In this document: positions 9,426-18,429 of the stretch, piece after piece
Position numbering within the stretch: the first letter of the stretch is position 1
Layout: every line of letters starts with the position of its first letter
Assembly: GCF_000526515.1 (NCBI RefSeq)
Contig: NZ_JAGF01000001.1
Coordinates: 682,001 to 746,000, forward strand
Reading direction: 5' to 3'
DNA: 64,000 nucleotides
Source: Cellulomonas sp. KRMCY2
Lineage (GTDB): Bacteria; Actinomycetota; Actinomycetes; Actinomycetales; Cellulomonadaceae
Notes under the pieces: generated by a model
Seen by the model: the letters and a program-made list of their open reading frames with translations, nothing else
Database searches by the model: none
Told to the model about the DNA's origin: nothing
Position numbers and translations under genes: made by a program

Positions 9426-10399
9426 CAGTAGGCCTCCCGGAATCGTCGGACGAGTCGGATGCTGATCACGTTGATGATCAGCGTCATGACGAAGAGGAGC
9501 AGGCCCACCGCGTACAACGAGTCGAAGCCCAGCGTCCCGGGGGTGCTCTCGCCGGTCGCGGTCTGGGCGATGAAGCCGGTCATCGTCTGCCCGAGCTCGG
9601 TGGCCCCGGTGACCATGCGCGGCTGGGTCCCGGCGGCGAGCGCGACGATCATCGTCTCGCCGACCGCCCGGGACAGGCCCAGGACGACCGATGCCGCGAT
9701 CCCGGAGATCGCCGCGGGGACGACGACCCGCAGCGTCGTGCGCATCCGGTTCGCCCCCAGGGCGAGCGACCCCTGCCGCAGCGAGTCGGGCACGGCGCTC
9801 ATCGCGTCCTCGGACAGCGAGGCGACAGTGGGGATGATCATGATGCCGAGCGCGATGCCCGCGGCGAGCACGCTGAACGTCCCGACCTCCAGGTGGAGCA
9901 GACCCTTGAGGACCGTCGGCGTGATGAAGGTCAGCGCGAAGAAGCCGTAGACGACCGAGGGGATCCCCGCGAGGAGCTCGAGCACCGGCTTGAGGACCTT
10001 GCGCACCCGCGCGGGTGCGTACTCGGAGAGGTAGACCGCGGCGCCGAGCCCGAACGGGATCGCGATGAGCAGGGCGATCGCTGTCGTCCACGCCGTGCCC
10101 GTCACGAGCGGCAGCACGCCGTAGGACTCCTGCCCGGCGAACCGCGGCGCCCAGCGCGTCCCGGTGAGGAAGTCGACGACGCTGACCTCGCGGAAGAACT
10201 CCAGCGCCGGGCTCACCAGGGCGACCACGATGCCGAGGGTGATGAGCACCGAGAGCATGGCGGCACCGAAGAGTCCTCCCATCACGACGCGTTCGCCGTT
10301 GCGGGAGGACTGCTTCTTGAGGGACGTGGGCCGCTGGACGCGGCCGGCGCGAGGTCCCGACCCGAAGGTCGGGACCTCGCGCTGGTCTGTGGTGCTCAC
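9425..10399 (-). CDS. pstC: Phosphate ABC transporter permease PstC
   Basis: Permease partner of PstA, 324 residues, with a cytoplasmic N-terminal extension (residues 1-35) and six predicted helices starting at GGLFGAAMLSVLITLGIVVA. The coupling helix is [23 protein letters not shown] start at 10399, preceded by a GGAAGGCAGAAG stretch. It sits 58 bp after pstS, a spacing that often allows more PstS than permease to be made. Confidence 0.96.
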   Translation of the reverse strand: MSTTDQREVPTFGSGPRAGRVQRPTSLKKQSSRNGERVVMGGLFGAAMLSVLITLGIVVALVSPALEFFREVSVVDFLTGTRWAPRFAGQESYGVLPLVTGTAWTTAIALLIAIPFGLGAAVYLSEYAPARVRKVLKPVLELLAGIPSVVYGFFALTFITPTVLKGLLHLEVGTFSVLAAGIALGIMIIPTVASLSEDAMSAVPDSLRQGSLALGANRMRTTLRVVVPAAISGIAASVVLGLSRAVGETMIVALAAGTQPRMVTGATELGQTMTGFIAQTATGESTPGTLGFDSLYAVGLLLFVMTLIINVISIRLVRRFREAY

Positions 10400-10457
10400 G
10401 ACGTTGCTTCTGCCTTCCGTCGGCCCTGGGGCCAGTGCTGGATCGGGAGGAGCCCGA

Positions 10458-11435
10458 TCAGCCCAGCGCGTCGACGGCGGCGACGAGCTCGCCCGCCATC
10501 TCCTCGTTGAGCGGGATGAACTGGGCCGCCTCGGCGATCGTGCCGTCGTTCTCGGCGTAGTACTTGACGAACTCGGCGACGTACGGCTTGTCGGCGAAGG
10601 AGGCGTTGTTCACGTAGATGAACAGCGGTCGGGCCAGCGGGCTGTACGAGCCGTCGGCAGCCGTCTCGGCGCTCGGAGCGACGCAGCCGGCACCCGAGTC
10701 GATCTCGACCGCCTTGAGGCTGTCGGCGTTCTCCTCGTAGTAGGTGTAGCCGAAGTAGCCGAGGGCGTTGGGCGAGCCCTGGACGCCCTGCACGATGACG
10801 TTGTCGTCCTCGGAGGCGTTGTAGTCGGTGCGGCTCGCGCCGGTCTCCCCGCCGATCTCCTCGGTGAAGTAGTCGAACGTGCCCGAGTCCGTCCCGGGCC
10901 CGTACAGCTCGATCGGCTCGGCCGCGAACTCCGGGTTGACCTGGTCCCAGGTCATGACGGTGCCCTCCGCCTCGGGCTTCCACAGGGTCGCCAGCTCGTC
11001 AGTGGTCAGGCAGGTGAGGAAGTCGTTGTCGGCCGAGACGACGACCGTCAGCGCGTCCGTCGCGACGCGGAGCTCGGTGTACTCGATCCCGGCGTCGGCG
11101 CAGGCCTGCGCCTCCTCGTCCTTGATCGGCCGTGAGGCGTCGGAGATGTCGGTGCTGCCCTGGCAGAAGACCTCGAAGCCACCACCGGTGCCCGAGGTGG
11201 CCACCGAGACGTTGACACCGGGCTCGATCTGCTTGAACAGCTCACCGGCGGCGGCGGTCAGGGGCTGGACCGTCGAGGAGCCGTCGATCAGGACCTCGCC
11301 CGAGAGGCCCGAGGCCCCGTCGGTGGTCGTCTCGCCGTCCGGGGTGGCCGCGTCCTCGTTGGCCCCGCCACAGGCGGTCAGGGCAAGAAGCAGGAGCGCT
11401 GCGGGGGCGGCAGCGCGATACAGAGTGCGGTTCAC
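10458..11435 (-). CDS. pstS: Phosphate-binding lipoprotein PstS
   Basis: Extracytoplasmic phosphate receptor of the Pst system, 325 residues. The signal peptide ends in lipobox LTACGG (about residues 19-24), so it is membrane-anchored by lipid. Phosphate-binding signatures DGSSTVQPLT and SGTGGGFEVFCQG are visible, as is GTDSGTFDYF later. First gene of pstSCAB and directly behind an 11-nt periodic PHO box, so it should be induced on phosphate starvation by PhoP. Confidence 0.97.
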   Translation of the reverse strand: MNRTLYRAAAPAALLLLALTACGGANEDAATPDGETTTDGASGLSGEVLIDGSSTVQPLTAAAGELFKQIEPGVNVSVATSGTGGGFEVFCQGSTDISDASRPIKDEEAQACADAGIEYTELRVATDALTVVVSADNDFLTCLTTDELATLWKPEAEGTVMTWDQVNPEFAAEPIELYGPGTDSGTFDYFTEEIGGETGASRTDYNASEDDNVIVQGVQGSPNALGYFGYTYYEENADSLKAVEIDSGAGCVAPSAETAADGSYSPLARPLFIYVNNASFADKPYVAEFVKYYAENDGTIAEAAQFIPLNEEMAGELVAAVDALG

Positions 11436-11506
11436 GTGTTCGTGCCTCTCTCAGGGCCCGTCGGGGCTCGTTCCGTTCGTTGTCGTCTCGAACGCTAGAG
11501 AGCCGG

Positions 11507-11546
11507 TGTGAACCCGTTCCCGCCCGTTGGTGAACGCCGGATGAAC
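11507..11546 (-). promoter_or_regulatory. PHO box array upstream of pstS
   Basis: On the minus strand GTTCATC begins at 11546, GTTCACC at 11535 and GTTCACA at 11513, all on an 11-nt register; the unit at 11524 is degenerate. This is the GTTCACC direct-repeat type recognised by actinobacterial PhoP. A possible -10 (TAGCGT, 11497-11492) follows 9 nt later. Confidence 0.85.
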
Positions 11547-11598
11547 AACCGCGGACGGCTTGTGGCGGCCGTCGCCCGGCGGGCTGCCCGGACCGCCG

Positions 11599-12285
11599 TC
11601 ACTCGGCGTCGGCCAGCTTGTAGCCCAGGCCCCGGACCGTCAGCAGGCGGACGGGGTTGGCCGGGTCCGCCTCGATCTTCGCGCGGATCCGCTTCACGTG
11701 GACGTCGAGGGTCTTGGTGTCGCCCACGTAGTCGGACCCCCACACCCGGTCGATCAGCTGACCACGGGTCAGCACCCGGCCGGCGTTGCGCAGGAGCAGC
11801 TCGAGCAGCTCGAACTCCTTGAGCGGGAACGCCGTCAGCTCGCCGTCGATCTCGACCGTGTGCCGGTCCGCGTCCAGCGCGATGCCGCCGACCTGGAGGG
11901 CCTCGTCGTCCGCCGGCTCGGGCTCGGTCCGCCGGCGCAGGATCGCCCGGATCCGTGCGAGGAGCTCGCGCGAGGAGTAGGGCTTGGTCACGTAGTCGTC
12001 GGCGCCGAGCTCGAGGCCCACCACCTTGTCGATCTCGCTGTCCTTCGCCGTGAGCATGATCACCGGAACGTTCCCGCGCTGGCGGAGCTGGCGGCAGACC
12101 TCCGTCCCGCTGATCCCCGGCAGCATCAGGTCGAGCAGCACCAGGTCCGCTCCCCCGCGGTCGAACTCCGCGAGCGCCTCGGGGCCGGTGGCCGCGAGGG
12201 ACACCTCGTACCCCTCCTTGCGCAGCAGGTAGGACAACGGGTCGCGGTACGACTCCTCGTCCTCGACCACGAGGATGCGCGTCAT
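11599..12285 (-). CDS. phoP: Phosphate-responsive response regulator (PhoP/RegX3 type)
   Basis: OmpR-class regulator of 228 residues. The receiver domain has the phosphoacceptor D52 (LVLLDLMLPG), acidic pocket EDE near residue 8 and the conserved Lys in VTKPYSSREL. The C-terminal winged helix contains FPLKEFELLELLLRNAGRVLTR and the recognition region TLDVHVKRIRAKIE. ATG 12285 overlaps the phoR stop by 4 bp. Neighbouring phoU, pstSCAB and two PHO boxes identify the phosphate system; mycobacterial naming would be RegX3. Confidence 0.93.
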   Translation of the reverse strand: MTRILVVEDEESYRDPLSYLLRKEGYEVSLAATGPEALAEFDRGGADLVLLDLMLPGISGTEVCRQLRQRGNVPVIMLTAKDSEIDKVVGLELGADDYVTKPYSSRELLARIRAILRRRTEPEPADDEALQVGGIALDADRHTVEIDGELTAFPLKEFELLELLLRNAGRVLTRGQLIDRVWGSDYVGDTKTLDVHVKRIRAKIEADPANPVRLLTVRGLGYKLADAE

Positions 12286-13466
12286 GACTCGACTCCTTCT
12301 GGGGTGTGGCGACTCGCCGGTGCCGCGGCACGGTTGGCCACATGGGCCAGGGGAAGACGGATGGTGAAGGTCGAGCCGCGTCCCGGCTCCGACCACACGA
12401 CGACGTCGCCGCCGTGGTCGGCCGCGACATGCTTGACGATGCTCAGACCGAGGCCGGTGCCACCCGTGTCGCGCGACCGCGCCGGGTCCACCCGGTAGAA
12501 CCGCTCGAACAGCCGCGGCTGCAGGTGGGCGGGGATGCCGATGCCCTGGTCGACGACGGCGATCTCGACGAGCCCGGCCTCGCCACGCACCTCGACCCCC
12601 ACCGCGACCCGCGTCCCGGCGTCGGAGTACGCGACGGCGTTGTCGAGCAGGTTGCGCACGGCTGTCACGAGCAGGTCGTGGTTCCCCCACACCGTCGCGC
12701 CGTGTGCGCCACCGGCCTCGATCGTGATCTCCTTGCCGACCGCGGACGTCCGGGCGCGGTCGACAGCCTCGGCGACCACGCCGTCGACGTCCACCGGCCG
12801 GGCCATCCCGAGCGGGTCGGTGACCTGGAGGCGGGACAGCTCGATGATCTCCTGGACCAGACGGGACAACCGGGTCGCCTCGGTCTGGATCCGGCCGGCG
12901 AACCGTCGGACCGCCTCCGGGTCGTCGGCGGCCTGCTCGACCGTCTCGGCCAGCAACGAGAGAGCACCCACGGGTGTCTTGAGCTCGTGCGAGACGTTGA
13001 CGACGAAGTCGCGGCGGATCGCCTCGATGCGCCGCGACTCGGTGCGGTCGTCGGCCAGCAGGAGCAGGTGGCGGATGCCGAGCGGGGCGACCCGGATCTG
13101 CAGCGGCATCGTGCCGGCTCCCAGCGGGCCTCGAGGGAGGTCGAGCTCCGCGTCGCGGATCTCGCCGTCGCGCGCGACACCGGCCAGGACCGATCGGACC
13201 GCCTCATGGACCACCCGGTCGTCGCGCACCAGGCCGTACGCGTGGGCCGACGCGCTGGCCCGGACCACCCGGCCGTCGGTCGACGTGACGACCGTGGCCG
13301 AGCGCAGGACGGCGAGCACCTCGAGGACGCCCTCCTCGAGCTCGGGCTCGGGTTCCGGCGGCGCGGCCAGCTGCTCCCGCTCGCTCGCCCGGAAGGCGAT
13401 GGCGGCAGCGAGGCCCACCACCAGGCCGAGGAGCCCTGCGGTCAGGGCGACGAGTCCGTCGATCAC
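12282..13466 (-). CDS. phoR: Phosphate sensor histidine kinase (PhoR/SenX3 type)
   Basis: Membrane histidine kinase of 394 residues: one clear N-terminal hydrophobic segment (VALTAGLLGLVVGLAAAIAF), a PAS-like sensor region, a HisKA helix with the phosphorylated His in FVVNVSHELKTPVG (about residue 160), and an ATPase domain with NLLDNAVAYS, DQGIGIP and GTGLGLSIVKH. GTG 13466 was chosen because a -10-like TACGAT (13519-13514) lies between it and the next upstream ATG (13544), which would fall inside the PHO box. It overlaps phoP by 4 bp. Confidence 0.92.
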   Translation of the reverse strand: MIDGLVALTAGLLGLVVGLAAAIAFRASEREQLAAPPEPEPELEEGVLEVLAVLRSATVVTSTDGRVVRASASAHAYGLVRDDRVVHEAVRSVLAGVARDGEIRDAELDLPRGPLGAGTMPLQIRVAPLGIRHLLLLADDRTESRRIEAIRRDFVVNVSHELKTPVGALSLLAETVEQAADDPEAVRRFAGRIQTEATRLSRLVQEIIELSRLQVTDPLGMARPVDVDGVVAEAVDRARTSAVGKEITIEAGGAHGATVWGNHDLLVTAVRNLLDNAVAYSDAGTRVAVGVEVRGEAGLVEIAVVDQGIGIPAHLQPRLFERFYRVDPARSRDTGGTGLGLSIVKHVAADHGGDVVVWSEPGRGSTFTIRLPLAHVANRAAAPASRHTPEGVES

Positions 13467-13538
13467 GTTCTCAGAGTACGGTCGACATGAACGGCCGGTG
13501 CCGGGCTGGAGTGATCGTACGGTCGGCGTCAGGCAGAT

Positions 13539-13567
13539 GTTCACCTGCGCGAGTGCCGTCGTTCACC
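13539..13567 (+). promoter_or_regulatory. PHO box between divergent phoRP and phoU
   Basis: Two perfect GTTCACC units begin at 13539 and 13561, exactly 22 nt (two 11-nt repeats) apart. The site lies between phoR (minus) and phoU (plus) and can serve autoregulation of phoRP and control of phoU. Confidence 0.8.
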
Positions 13568-13610
13568 TCGCGCTGCGACCGTGACCTGTCGGACGAACGG
13601 AAGGCACCTG

Positions 13611-14273
13611 ATGCGGGACATCTTCACCGCCGAGCTCACTGCGCTCGGTGAGGACCTCACGGCCATGAGCCGGCTGGTCGAGGCGGCGATCGCCTCCGCC
13701 GGGACGGCGCTGCTGACGGCAGACCTGGCGCTGGCCGAGACCGTGATCGCCGACGACCACACCATCGACGCGGTCGAGCGCGACCTGGACGAGCGGTGCG
13801 TGCTGCTGATCGCCCAGCAGCAGCCCGTCGCCCGGGACCTGCGCGTGGTCGTCTCGGCCCTGCGGATGAGCTCGTCGCTCGAGCGGATGGGTGACCTTGC
13901 GCGGCACATCGCCGCCATCGCACGCCTGCGGTACCCGGCGACGGCGGTCCCGGCCGAGCTCGTCGGGACCTTCACCGACATGCACCAGGGCGCCATCCGG
14001 GTCGCCCAGCAGGTCACCTCGGTGCTCGAGTCCCACGACCTCGAGCTCGCCGAGGCGATCGAGCGCGACGACGACCTGCTCGATCGGCTGCACTCCGAGA
14101 CCTTCGGCGCGACTCTCGGCGGGACCCATCGGCTCACCGCCCAGGAGACCGTCGACGTGACCCTCGCCGCGCGTTACTTCGAGCGCTTCGGCGACCACGG
14201 CGTGTCCATCGCGCGCCGCGTGGTGTACCTGGTGACCGGGGACTTCGCGGACGAGCGCGGCCACCCGCTCTGA
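13611..14273 (+). CDS. phoU: Phosphate signalling regulator PhoU
   Basis: Helical-bundle protein of 220 residues that links the Pst transporter to the sensor kinase and represses the pho response under phosphate excess. Two repeats of the PhoU metal-binding fold are visible: ERDLDERCVLL with ALRMSSSLERMGDLARHIA, then ERDDDLLDRLH with ARYFERFGDHGVSIARRVVYL. ATG 13611 has GGAAGG (13599-13604). It is transcribed divergently from phoRP with the PHO box between. Confidence 0.95.
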   Translation: MRDIFTAELTALGEDLTAMSRLVEAAIASAGTALLTADLALAETVIADDHTIDAVERDLDERCVLLIAQQQPVARDLRVVVSALRMSSSLERMGDLARHIAAIARLRYPATAVPAELVGTFTDMHQGAIRVAQQVTSVLESHDLELAEAIERDDDLLDRLHSETFGATLGGTHRLTAQETVDVTLAARYFERFGDHGVSIARRVVYLVTGDFADERGHPL

Positions 14274-14337
14274 CCACCGGCGCGCGGCATGGCGTCCGGC
14301 GCCGGAATCGTCACGGTGCTCCCGGCGTTGCACCGGC

Positions 14338-14751
14338 ATGACGGACCAGACGCAGGCTGCCGACGTCCGCGAGCTCCGGCTCGTGGTGACGGCGCAGGAC
14401 TACGACGCAGCGGTGGCCTTCTACCGGGACGCTCTCGGGCTGCCCGAGCGGGCGGCGTACGAGAGCACCGACGGTCGGGTGACGATCCTCGAGGCCGGTC
14501 GGGCGACGCTCGAGATCGCCGACCCGGCTCAGGCCGACTTCATCGACCGGGTCGAGGTCGGCAGACGCGTCGCCGGGCACCTGCGGGTCGCCTTCGAGGT
14601 GCCCGATGCGCAGACGGCGACGGACCGGCTGCGGGCCGGCGGTGCCCGCGTGCTCGCCGAGCCGACCCGCACACCGTGGGACTCGCTCAACGCGCGGCTC
14701 GAGGCACCGGCGGGCCTTCAGCTCACGCTCTTCGAGGAGCTCGGGGACTGA
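14338..14751 (+). CDS. VOC-superfamily (glyoxalase-like) protein
   Basis: A 137-residue single protein of the vicinal-oxygen-chelate fold. The start ELRLVVTAQDYDAAVAFYRDALGL is the typical first beta-alpha unit, with a second unit from GHLRVAFEVPDAQTATDRL and the end GLQLTLFEEL. Members include glyoxalase I, dioxygenases and resistance proteins; the substrate here is not recognisable. It stands alone after phoU, convergent with gpmA. Confidence 0.8.
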   Translation: MTDQTQAADVRELRLVVTAQDYDAAVAFYRDALGLPERAAYESTDGRVTILEAGRATLEIADPAQADFIDRVEVGRRVAGHLRVAFEVPDAQTATDRLRAGGARVLAEPTRTPWDSLNARLEAPAGLQLTLFEELGD

Positions 14752-14801
14752 CCCTGGCCGGGTGCCCGGGCTCCGACCCGCCGTCGCCGCGGACGACGCG
14801 C

Positions 14802-14829
14802 GGCCCGTCGCCCCGAAGGGTGACGGGCC
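14802..14829. terminator. Bidirectional terminator between the VOC gene and gpmA
   Basis: GGCCCGTC (14802-14809) pairs with GACGGGCC (14822-14829), and the inside contains CCC-CGAA-GGG, giving a strong GC hairpin between convergent genes. No long T tract, as is usual in high-GC actinobacteria. Confidence 0.75.
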
Positions 14830-14853
14830 GGGCGGGCGTCTCGGGCGGGTCGG

Positions 14854-15594
14854 TCAGCGACCCTGGTTCGCCACAGCCTTGATCGCCTCGGCGGCGGCCT
14901 CGGGGTCGAGGTAGGTGCCGCCACGGGTCACGGGCTTGAGGGTCTCCTCGTCCAGCTCGTAGAGCAGCGGGATGCCGGTCGGGATGTTGATCCCGGCGAT
15001 CGTGTCGTCGTCGATGTCGTCCAGGTACTTGACGATCGCGCGGATCGAGTTCCCGTGCGCGGCGACCAGGACGGTCTTGCGCGCCTGGAGGTCGGGGACG
15101 ATGTCGCTGATCCAGTAGGGCAGCGCACGCACGAGCACATCCTTGAGGCACTCGGCCCGGACGACCGGCTCGCCGGCGTAGCGCGGGTCGGCGTCCTGCG
15201 AGAACTCCGAGCCCAGCGCGATGTCCGGCGGCGGGACGTCGTAGGACCGGCGCCAGAGCATGAACTGCTCCTCGCCGAACTCCGCGAGCGTCTGCTTCTT
15301 GTCCTTGCCCTGGAGGGCGCCGTAGTGGCGCTCGTTCAGGCGCCAGCTGCGCTTGACGGGGATCCAGTGCCGGTCCGCGACGTCGAGCGCCAGGTTCGCC
15401 GTCGTGATCGCGCGGCGCAGCAGGGAGGTGTGCACGACGTCGGGGAGCACGCCGGCGTCGGTGAGCAGGGTGCCGCCACGGGTCGCCTCGGCGACCCCCT
15501 TCTCGGACAGCGGGACGTCGACCCAGCCGGTGAACAGGTTCTTCGCGTTCCACTCGCTCTCGCCATGGCGGAGCAGCACAAGGGTGTAGGTCAT
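14854..15594 (-). CDS. gpmA: 2,3-bisphosphoglycerate-dependent phosphoglycerate mutase
   Basis: Glycolytic enzyme interconverting 3- and 2-phosphoglycerate through a phosphohistidine. The 246-residue protein has the catalytic RHGE at residues 9-12 ([11 protein letters not shown]), substrate loop [22 protein letters not shown] and the second histidine in [11 protein letters not shown]. The length is that of the dPGM family. It sits downstream of mshA on the same strand with a 115-bp gap. Confidence 0.97.
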   Translation of the reverse strand: MTYTLVLLRHGESEWNAKNLFTGWVDVPLSEKGVAEATRGGTLLTDAGVLPDVVHTSLLRRAITTANLALDVADRHWIPVKRSWRLNERHYGALQGKDKKQTLAEFGEEQFMLWRRSYDVPPPDIALGSEFSQDADPRYAGEPVVRAECLKDVLVRALPYWISDIVPDLQARKTVLVAAHGNSIRAIVKYLDDIDDDTIAGINIPTGIPLLYELDEETLKPVTRGGTYLDPEAAAEAIKAVANQGR

Positions 15595-15681
15595 GCGCCC
15601 ATCCTGCCCCATCTCGAGCGGGTGACCGCAGGGACTTCGGACCCCGCAGGGCGCGTGAGCCGCCCGGGGCGGCCCGCCGGT

Positions 15682-15729
15682 GGGGTCGGTGCCGGGGTCA
15701 GTTCCGGTGTCAGTGCCGGCGTCGGTGCG
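15682..15729. repeat. 12-bp tandem repeat (4 units) spanning the mshA stop codon
   Basis: Units GGGGTCGGTGCC, GGGGTCAGTTCC, GGTGTCAGTGCC, GGCGTCGGTGCG follow each other without spacers. The mshA stop (plus-strand TCA at 15710-15712) is in unit 3, and unit 2 repeats an in-frame TCA at 15698-15700, giving a backup stop. Confidence 0.8.
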
Positions 15730-16963
15730 TCGCGGCGACGTCGTAGACCTTGAGCACCTGGTCCGCTGCCGCCGCCCAGCTGAACCCCTCGGCGAACCGC
15801 CGGGCACCGCCGGCCAGGCGCAGCCGGAACGGCTCGTCGGTCAGCACCGAGAGCAGCCCGTCGGCCCAGTCCTGCGGCTCGTGGCCGGCGACCAGGACGC
15901 CGGAGTGACCCGGGGAGACCGCCCGGCGCAGCCCGCCCACGGCACTGGCCACGACCGGGGTCCCGGACGCCTGCGCCTCGAGCGCGACGAGCCCGAAGGA
16001 CTCCGACCTCGAGGGCATCGCGACCACGTCGACAGCCCGGTACCACTGCGCCAGCTCGGCGCGCGGGACGGCCGGCCGGTACAGCACGTGCTGCCCGACG
16101 CCGCTGACCTCGGCGATCGCCTGGAGCTCGCGCAGCGCGGTCGGCCGCCCGCTCGGGCCGCCGAGGATGACCAGGAGCGGCACCGGCAGACCACGGGCGG
16201 CGATCTCGGCGAGCGCCCCGACCAGGACGTCGGGTCCCTTGAGCGGCTGGACGCGGCCCGCGAACAGGACGACGGCGCGGTCCGGCGGCAGCCCGAGGCC
16301 GGCTCGCGCCGCGGCACGGGCCGCCGGGTCCGGTGGGGAGAACAGGCCCAGGTCGACGCCCGGTGCCACGACGTGCACGCGCGCCGGGTCGGCGTCGTAC
16401 AGCGAGATGAGGTCGCAACGCTCCTCCGCCGTGCTGGCGACCATGGCGTCCGCCTCGGCGACGACCTGCTCCTCGCCGATCACCCGGCCCATCGGCTCGG
16501 GCGCGTCGCCGGGGGCGAGGGCCGCGTTCTTGACCTTCGCCATGGTGTGCATGGTGTGCACGAGCGGGACGTCCCAGCGGTCTGCGGTCAGCCAGCCGAC
16601 CTGCCCCGAGAGCCAGTAGTGCGAGTGCACGACGTCGTACCAGCCCGTCGCACGCGCCGCCTCGGTCCGCAGGACCCCGGCCGTGAAGGCGCACAGCTGA
16701 CCGGGCAGGTCGTTCTTGTCGAGGCCCTCGTAGGGTCCGGCCGGGATGTGCCGCACGAGCACGCCGTCCGAGACCTCGACCACGTCGGCCTGGGAGGACG
16801 CCGTCGCGCGCGTGAAGATCTCGACCTGGGCGCCGCGGTCGGCAAGCCCTTGGGCGAGCTCGGTGACGTAGACGTTCAGCCCGCCGGCGTCACCGGTCCC
16901 CGGCTGGTCCAGCGGCGAGGTGTGCACCGAGAGCATGGCGATGCGCAGGGTGTCGTCGGCCAT
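15710..16963 (-). CDS. mshA: D-inositol-3-phosphate glycosyltransferase
   Basis: First committed enzyme of mycothiol synthesis: it joins GlcNAc from UDP-GlcNAc to inositol 3-phosphate. The 417-residue GT-B glycosyltransferase starts [22 protein letters not shown], the MshA acceptor-site sequence. It also has [21 protein letters not shown], the donor-site [13 protein letters not shown] and the GT4 motif [17 protein letters not shown]. Presence of mshA marks an actinobacterium using mycothiol instead of glutathione. Confidence 0.95.
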   Translation of the reverse strand: MADDTLRIAMLSVHTSPLDQPGTGDAGGLNVYVTELAQGLADRGAQVEIFTRATASSQADVVEVSDGVLVRHIPAGPYEGLDKNDLPGQLCAFTAGVLRTEAARATGWYDVVHSHYWLSGQVGWLTADRWDVPLVHTMHTMAKVKNAALAPGDAPEPMGRVIGEEQVVAEADAMVASTAEERCDLISLYDADPARVHVVAPGVDLGLFSPPDPAARAAARAGLGLPPDRAVVLFAGRVQPLKGPDVLVGALAEIAARGLPVPLLVILGGPSGRPTALRELQAIAEVSGVGQHVLYRPAVPRAELAQWYRAVDVVAMPSRSESFGLVALEAQASGTPVVASAVGGLRRAVSPGHSGVLVAGHEPQDWADGLLSVLTDEPFRLRLAGGARRFAEGFSWAAAADQVLKVYDVAATHRRRH

Positions 16964-17031
16964 CAGCGCTCCTCTCCTCGGCCGACCATTATCCGTCGGC
17001 CCGGCCGATGGTGCGCTCGGGGTCCATGGTC

Positions 17032-17095
17032 GGCCGCCGGTCGGCCGGTCGGGCCGGGTCTGGCCGGGCCGGGTCGGCCGCCGGTCGGACCCTGT
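17032..17095. repeat. GC-rich direct repeats between lactonase and mshA
   Basis: The stretch is built from GGTCGGCC/GGTCGGGCC blocks; the 16-mer GTCGGCCGCCGGTCGG occurs twice about 45 bp apart. It fills the gap between two minus-strand genes. No function is assigned. Confidence 0.55.
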
Positions 17096-17105
17096 CGGGC
17101 GTCGC

Positions 17106-18266
17106 TCAGCCCTGCACGACGCAGGCCGGGAACGGGACGCGCAGGCCCGGGCCCACCGCGCTGCCGGCCGCGCCGAGCACTGTCACGACCCCGGACTCCT
17201 GCGCCGCGACGACGGTCAGGGCGCCGGGGCCGTCGGCACGGCCGGGGCCGCCGTCGACGACCGCGAAGTGCCGCGGCCACGCGCCACCGACCGGGACGTC
17301 ACCCAGGTGCTCGAGCCGGGCGCCGCCGTCGTGCACCGCGAACCGGGCGAGCACGTCCGCACCGCGGACGCTGACCAGGACGTGACGGTCGTGCACGACG
17401 ATGTGCGCCGGGTAGACGACGTCACCCGAGACCCGCGGGCTCCGGCAGGCCGGGAGCACCTGCACCTGACGGGCGGTGCCGGTCCCCGGGTCCCAGGCCA
17501 GGACGTGCACCGTCACGCTCAGCTCCCCCACGGCGTAGAGGTGACCGCCGGGGCCGACCGCGAGGTGTCGTGGCCCGGTGCCCGGCGCGAACCTGAACCC
17601 GACGCCCTCGTCGACGAGCAGACCGTCGGCGAGCACCCCGAACAGGCGCAGCTCGTCGCTGCCGAGGTCGGCGACCAGGAGGTGCGCCCCGTCGGGGGTG
17701 AGGATCGAGGAGTGCGCGTGCGGTCCGTCCTGGCGGCGGGCAACCGGACCGCTGCCCCGGCCGGGAAGCACCTGCACGGGGCCGCCGGCTGCGAGGACGT
17801 CGGCGCCGAAGCCGCCGTCCGGCGCCAGCGTCAGCACGCCGACCGACCCGTCGCCGTAGTTGGTCACGTACAGCGCCCGCCCGGCCGGGTCGAGGAGCAG
17901 GTGGCACGGTGCGTCGCCGCCGCCGGCGACGCGCTGCCGCAGCGCGAGGGCGCCGTCCGGCCCGACGGCGAAGCACGAGACGGTGCCCGGTGTCGTCTCC
18001 CCCACGGCGTAGAGGGTCGCGCCGTCGGCGCTCAGAGCGAGGAACGACGGCGCCGCGCAGGCCGCAGCCAGGACCCCGCTCAGGGTGCCGGTCGCCGGGT
18101 CGAGGTCGAGGCGCCAGATGCCCTCGCCGCGGTCGGCGGCTCCGTCGGGTCCGTCCGGCGGGTAGGTGCCGAGCCACAGCCGGGTCCGGTCTGCCGGCTG
18201 ACTGCTCGGGGGCACGGCTCCCGGTGCGACGCTCACGGCAGGCGACTCTACGGGAGACGCCGGCAC
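17106..18266 (-). CDS. Lactonase-family seven-bladed beta-propeller (Pgl/YbhE type)
   Basis: A 386-residue PF10282-type lactonase. Repeated propeller-blade motifs are visible: [99 protein letters not shown] and [11 protein letters not shown]. Bacterial members hydrolyse 6-phosphogluconolactone or other sugar lactones. An operator shared with the xylose genes lies 76-97 bp upstream, so a role in pentose-lactone hydrolysis is possible but unproven. A GTG at 18233 is an alternative start. No export signal is evident. Confidence 0.82.
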   Translation of the reverse strand: MPASPVESPAVSVAPGAVPPSSQPADRTRLWLGTYPPDGPDGAADRGEGIWRLDLDPATGTLSGVLAAACAAPSFLALSADGATLYAVGETTPGTVSCFAVGPDGALALRQRVAGGGDAPCHLLLDPAGRALYVTNYGDGSVGVLTLAPDGGFGADVLAAGGPVQVLPGRGSGPVARRQDGPHAHSSILTPDGAHLLVADLGSDELRLFGVLADGLLVDEGVGFRFAPGTGPRHLAVGPGGHLYAVGELSVTVHVLAWDPGTGTARQVQVLPACRSPRVSGDVVYPAHIVVHDRHVLVSVRGADVLARFAVHDGGARLEHLGDVPVGGAWPRHFAVVDGGPGRADGPGALTVVAAQESGVVTVLGAAGSAVGPGLRVPFPACVVQG

Positions 18267-18341
18267 CCGAAGCCCGTGTCCGAGCGGTGGTCCGGTTCAG
18301 CGGGTGCCGGCGTCGAGCAACACTCACGCGGTGCGCAGCGA

Positions 18342-18363
18342 TTTGTTGCTGCGATGAACATAT
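18342..18363 (+). promoter_or_regulatory. XylR-type operator, lactonase promoter copy
   Basis: TTTGTTG-N6-TGAACATAT on the plus strand, matching the site upstream of chvE (22557-22578) at every conserved position and the xylA site at all but one. It lies between the mmsB stop and the lactonase start, in the same orientation relative to its gene as the other two. Assignment to the ROK repressor is inferred. Confidence 0.75.
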
Positions 18364-18429
18364 TCGTTCACCTGCGCTGCGTCCACCGCGTGTCCCCCAT
18401 GACTCACCCTCTCGGGTGACTCATGAAGC

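Noticed and set aside
13467-13544. Longer phoR starting at ATG 13544
   Set aside because: This start lies inside the PHO box and upstream of the likely -10; the extra residues do not resemble kinase N-termini.
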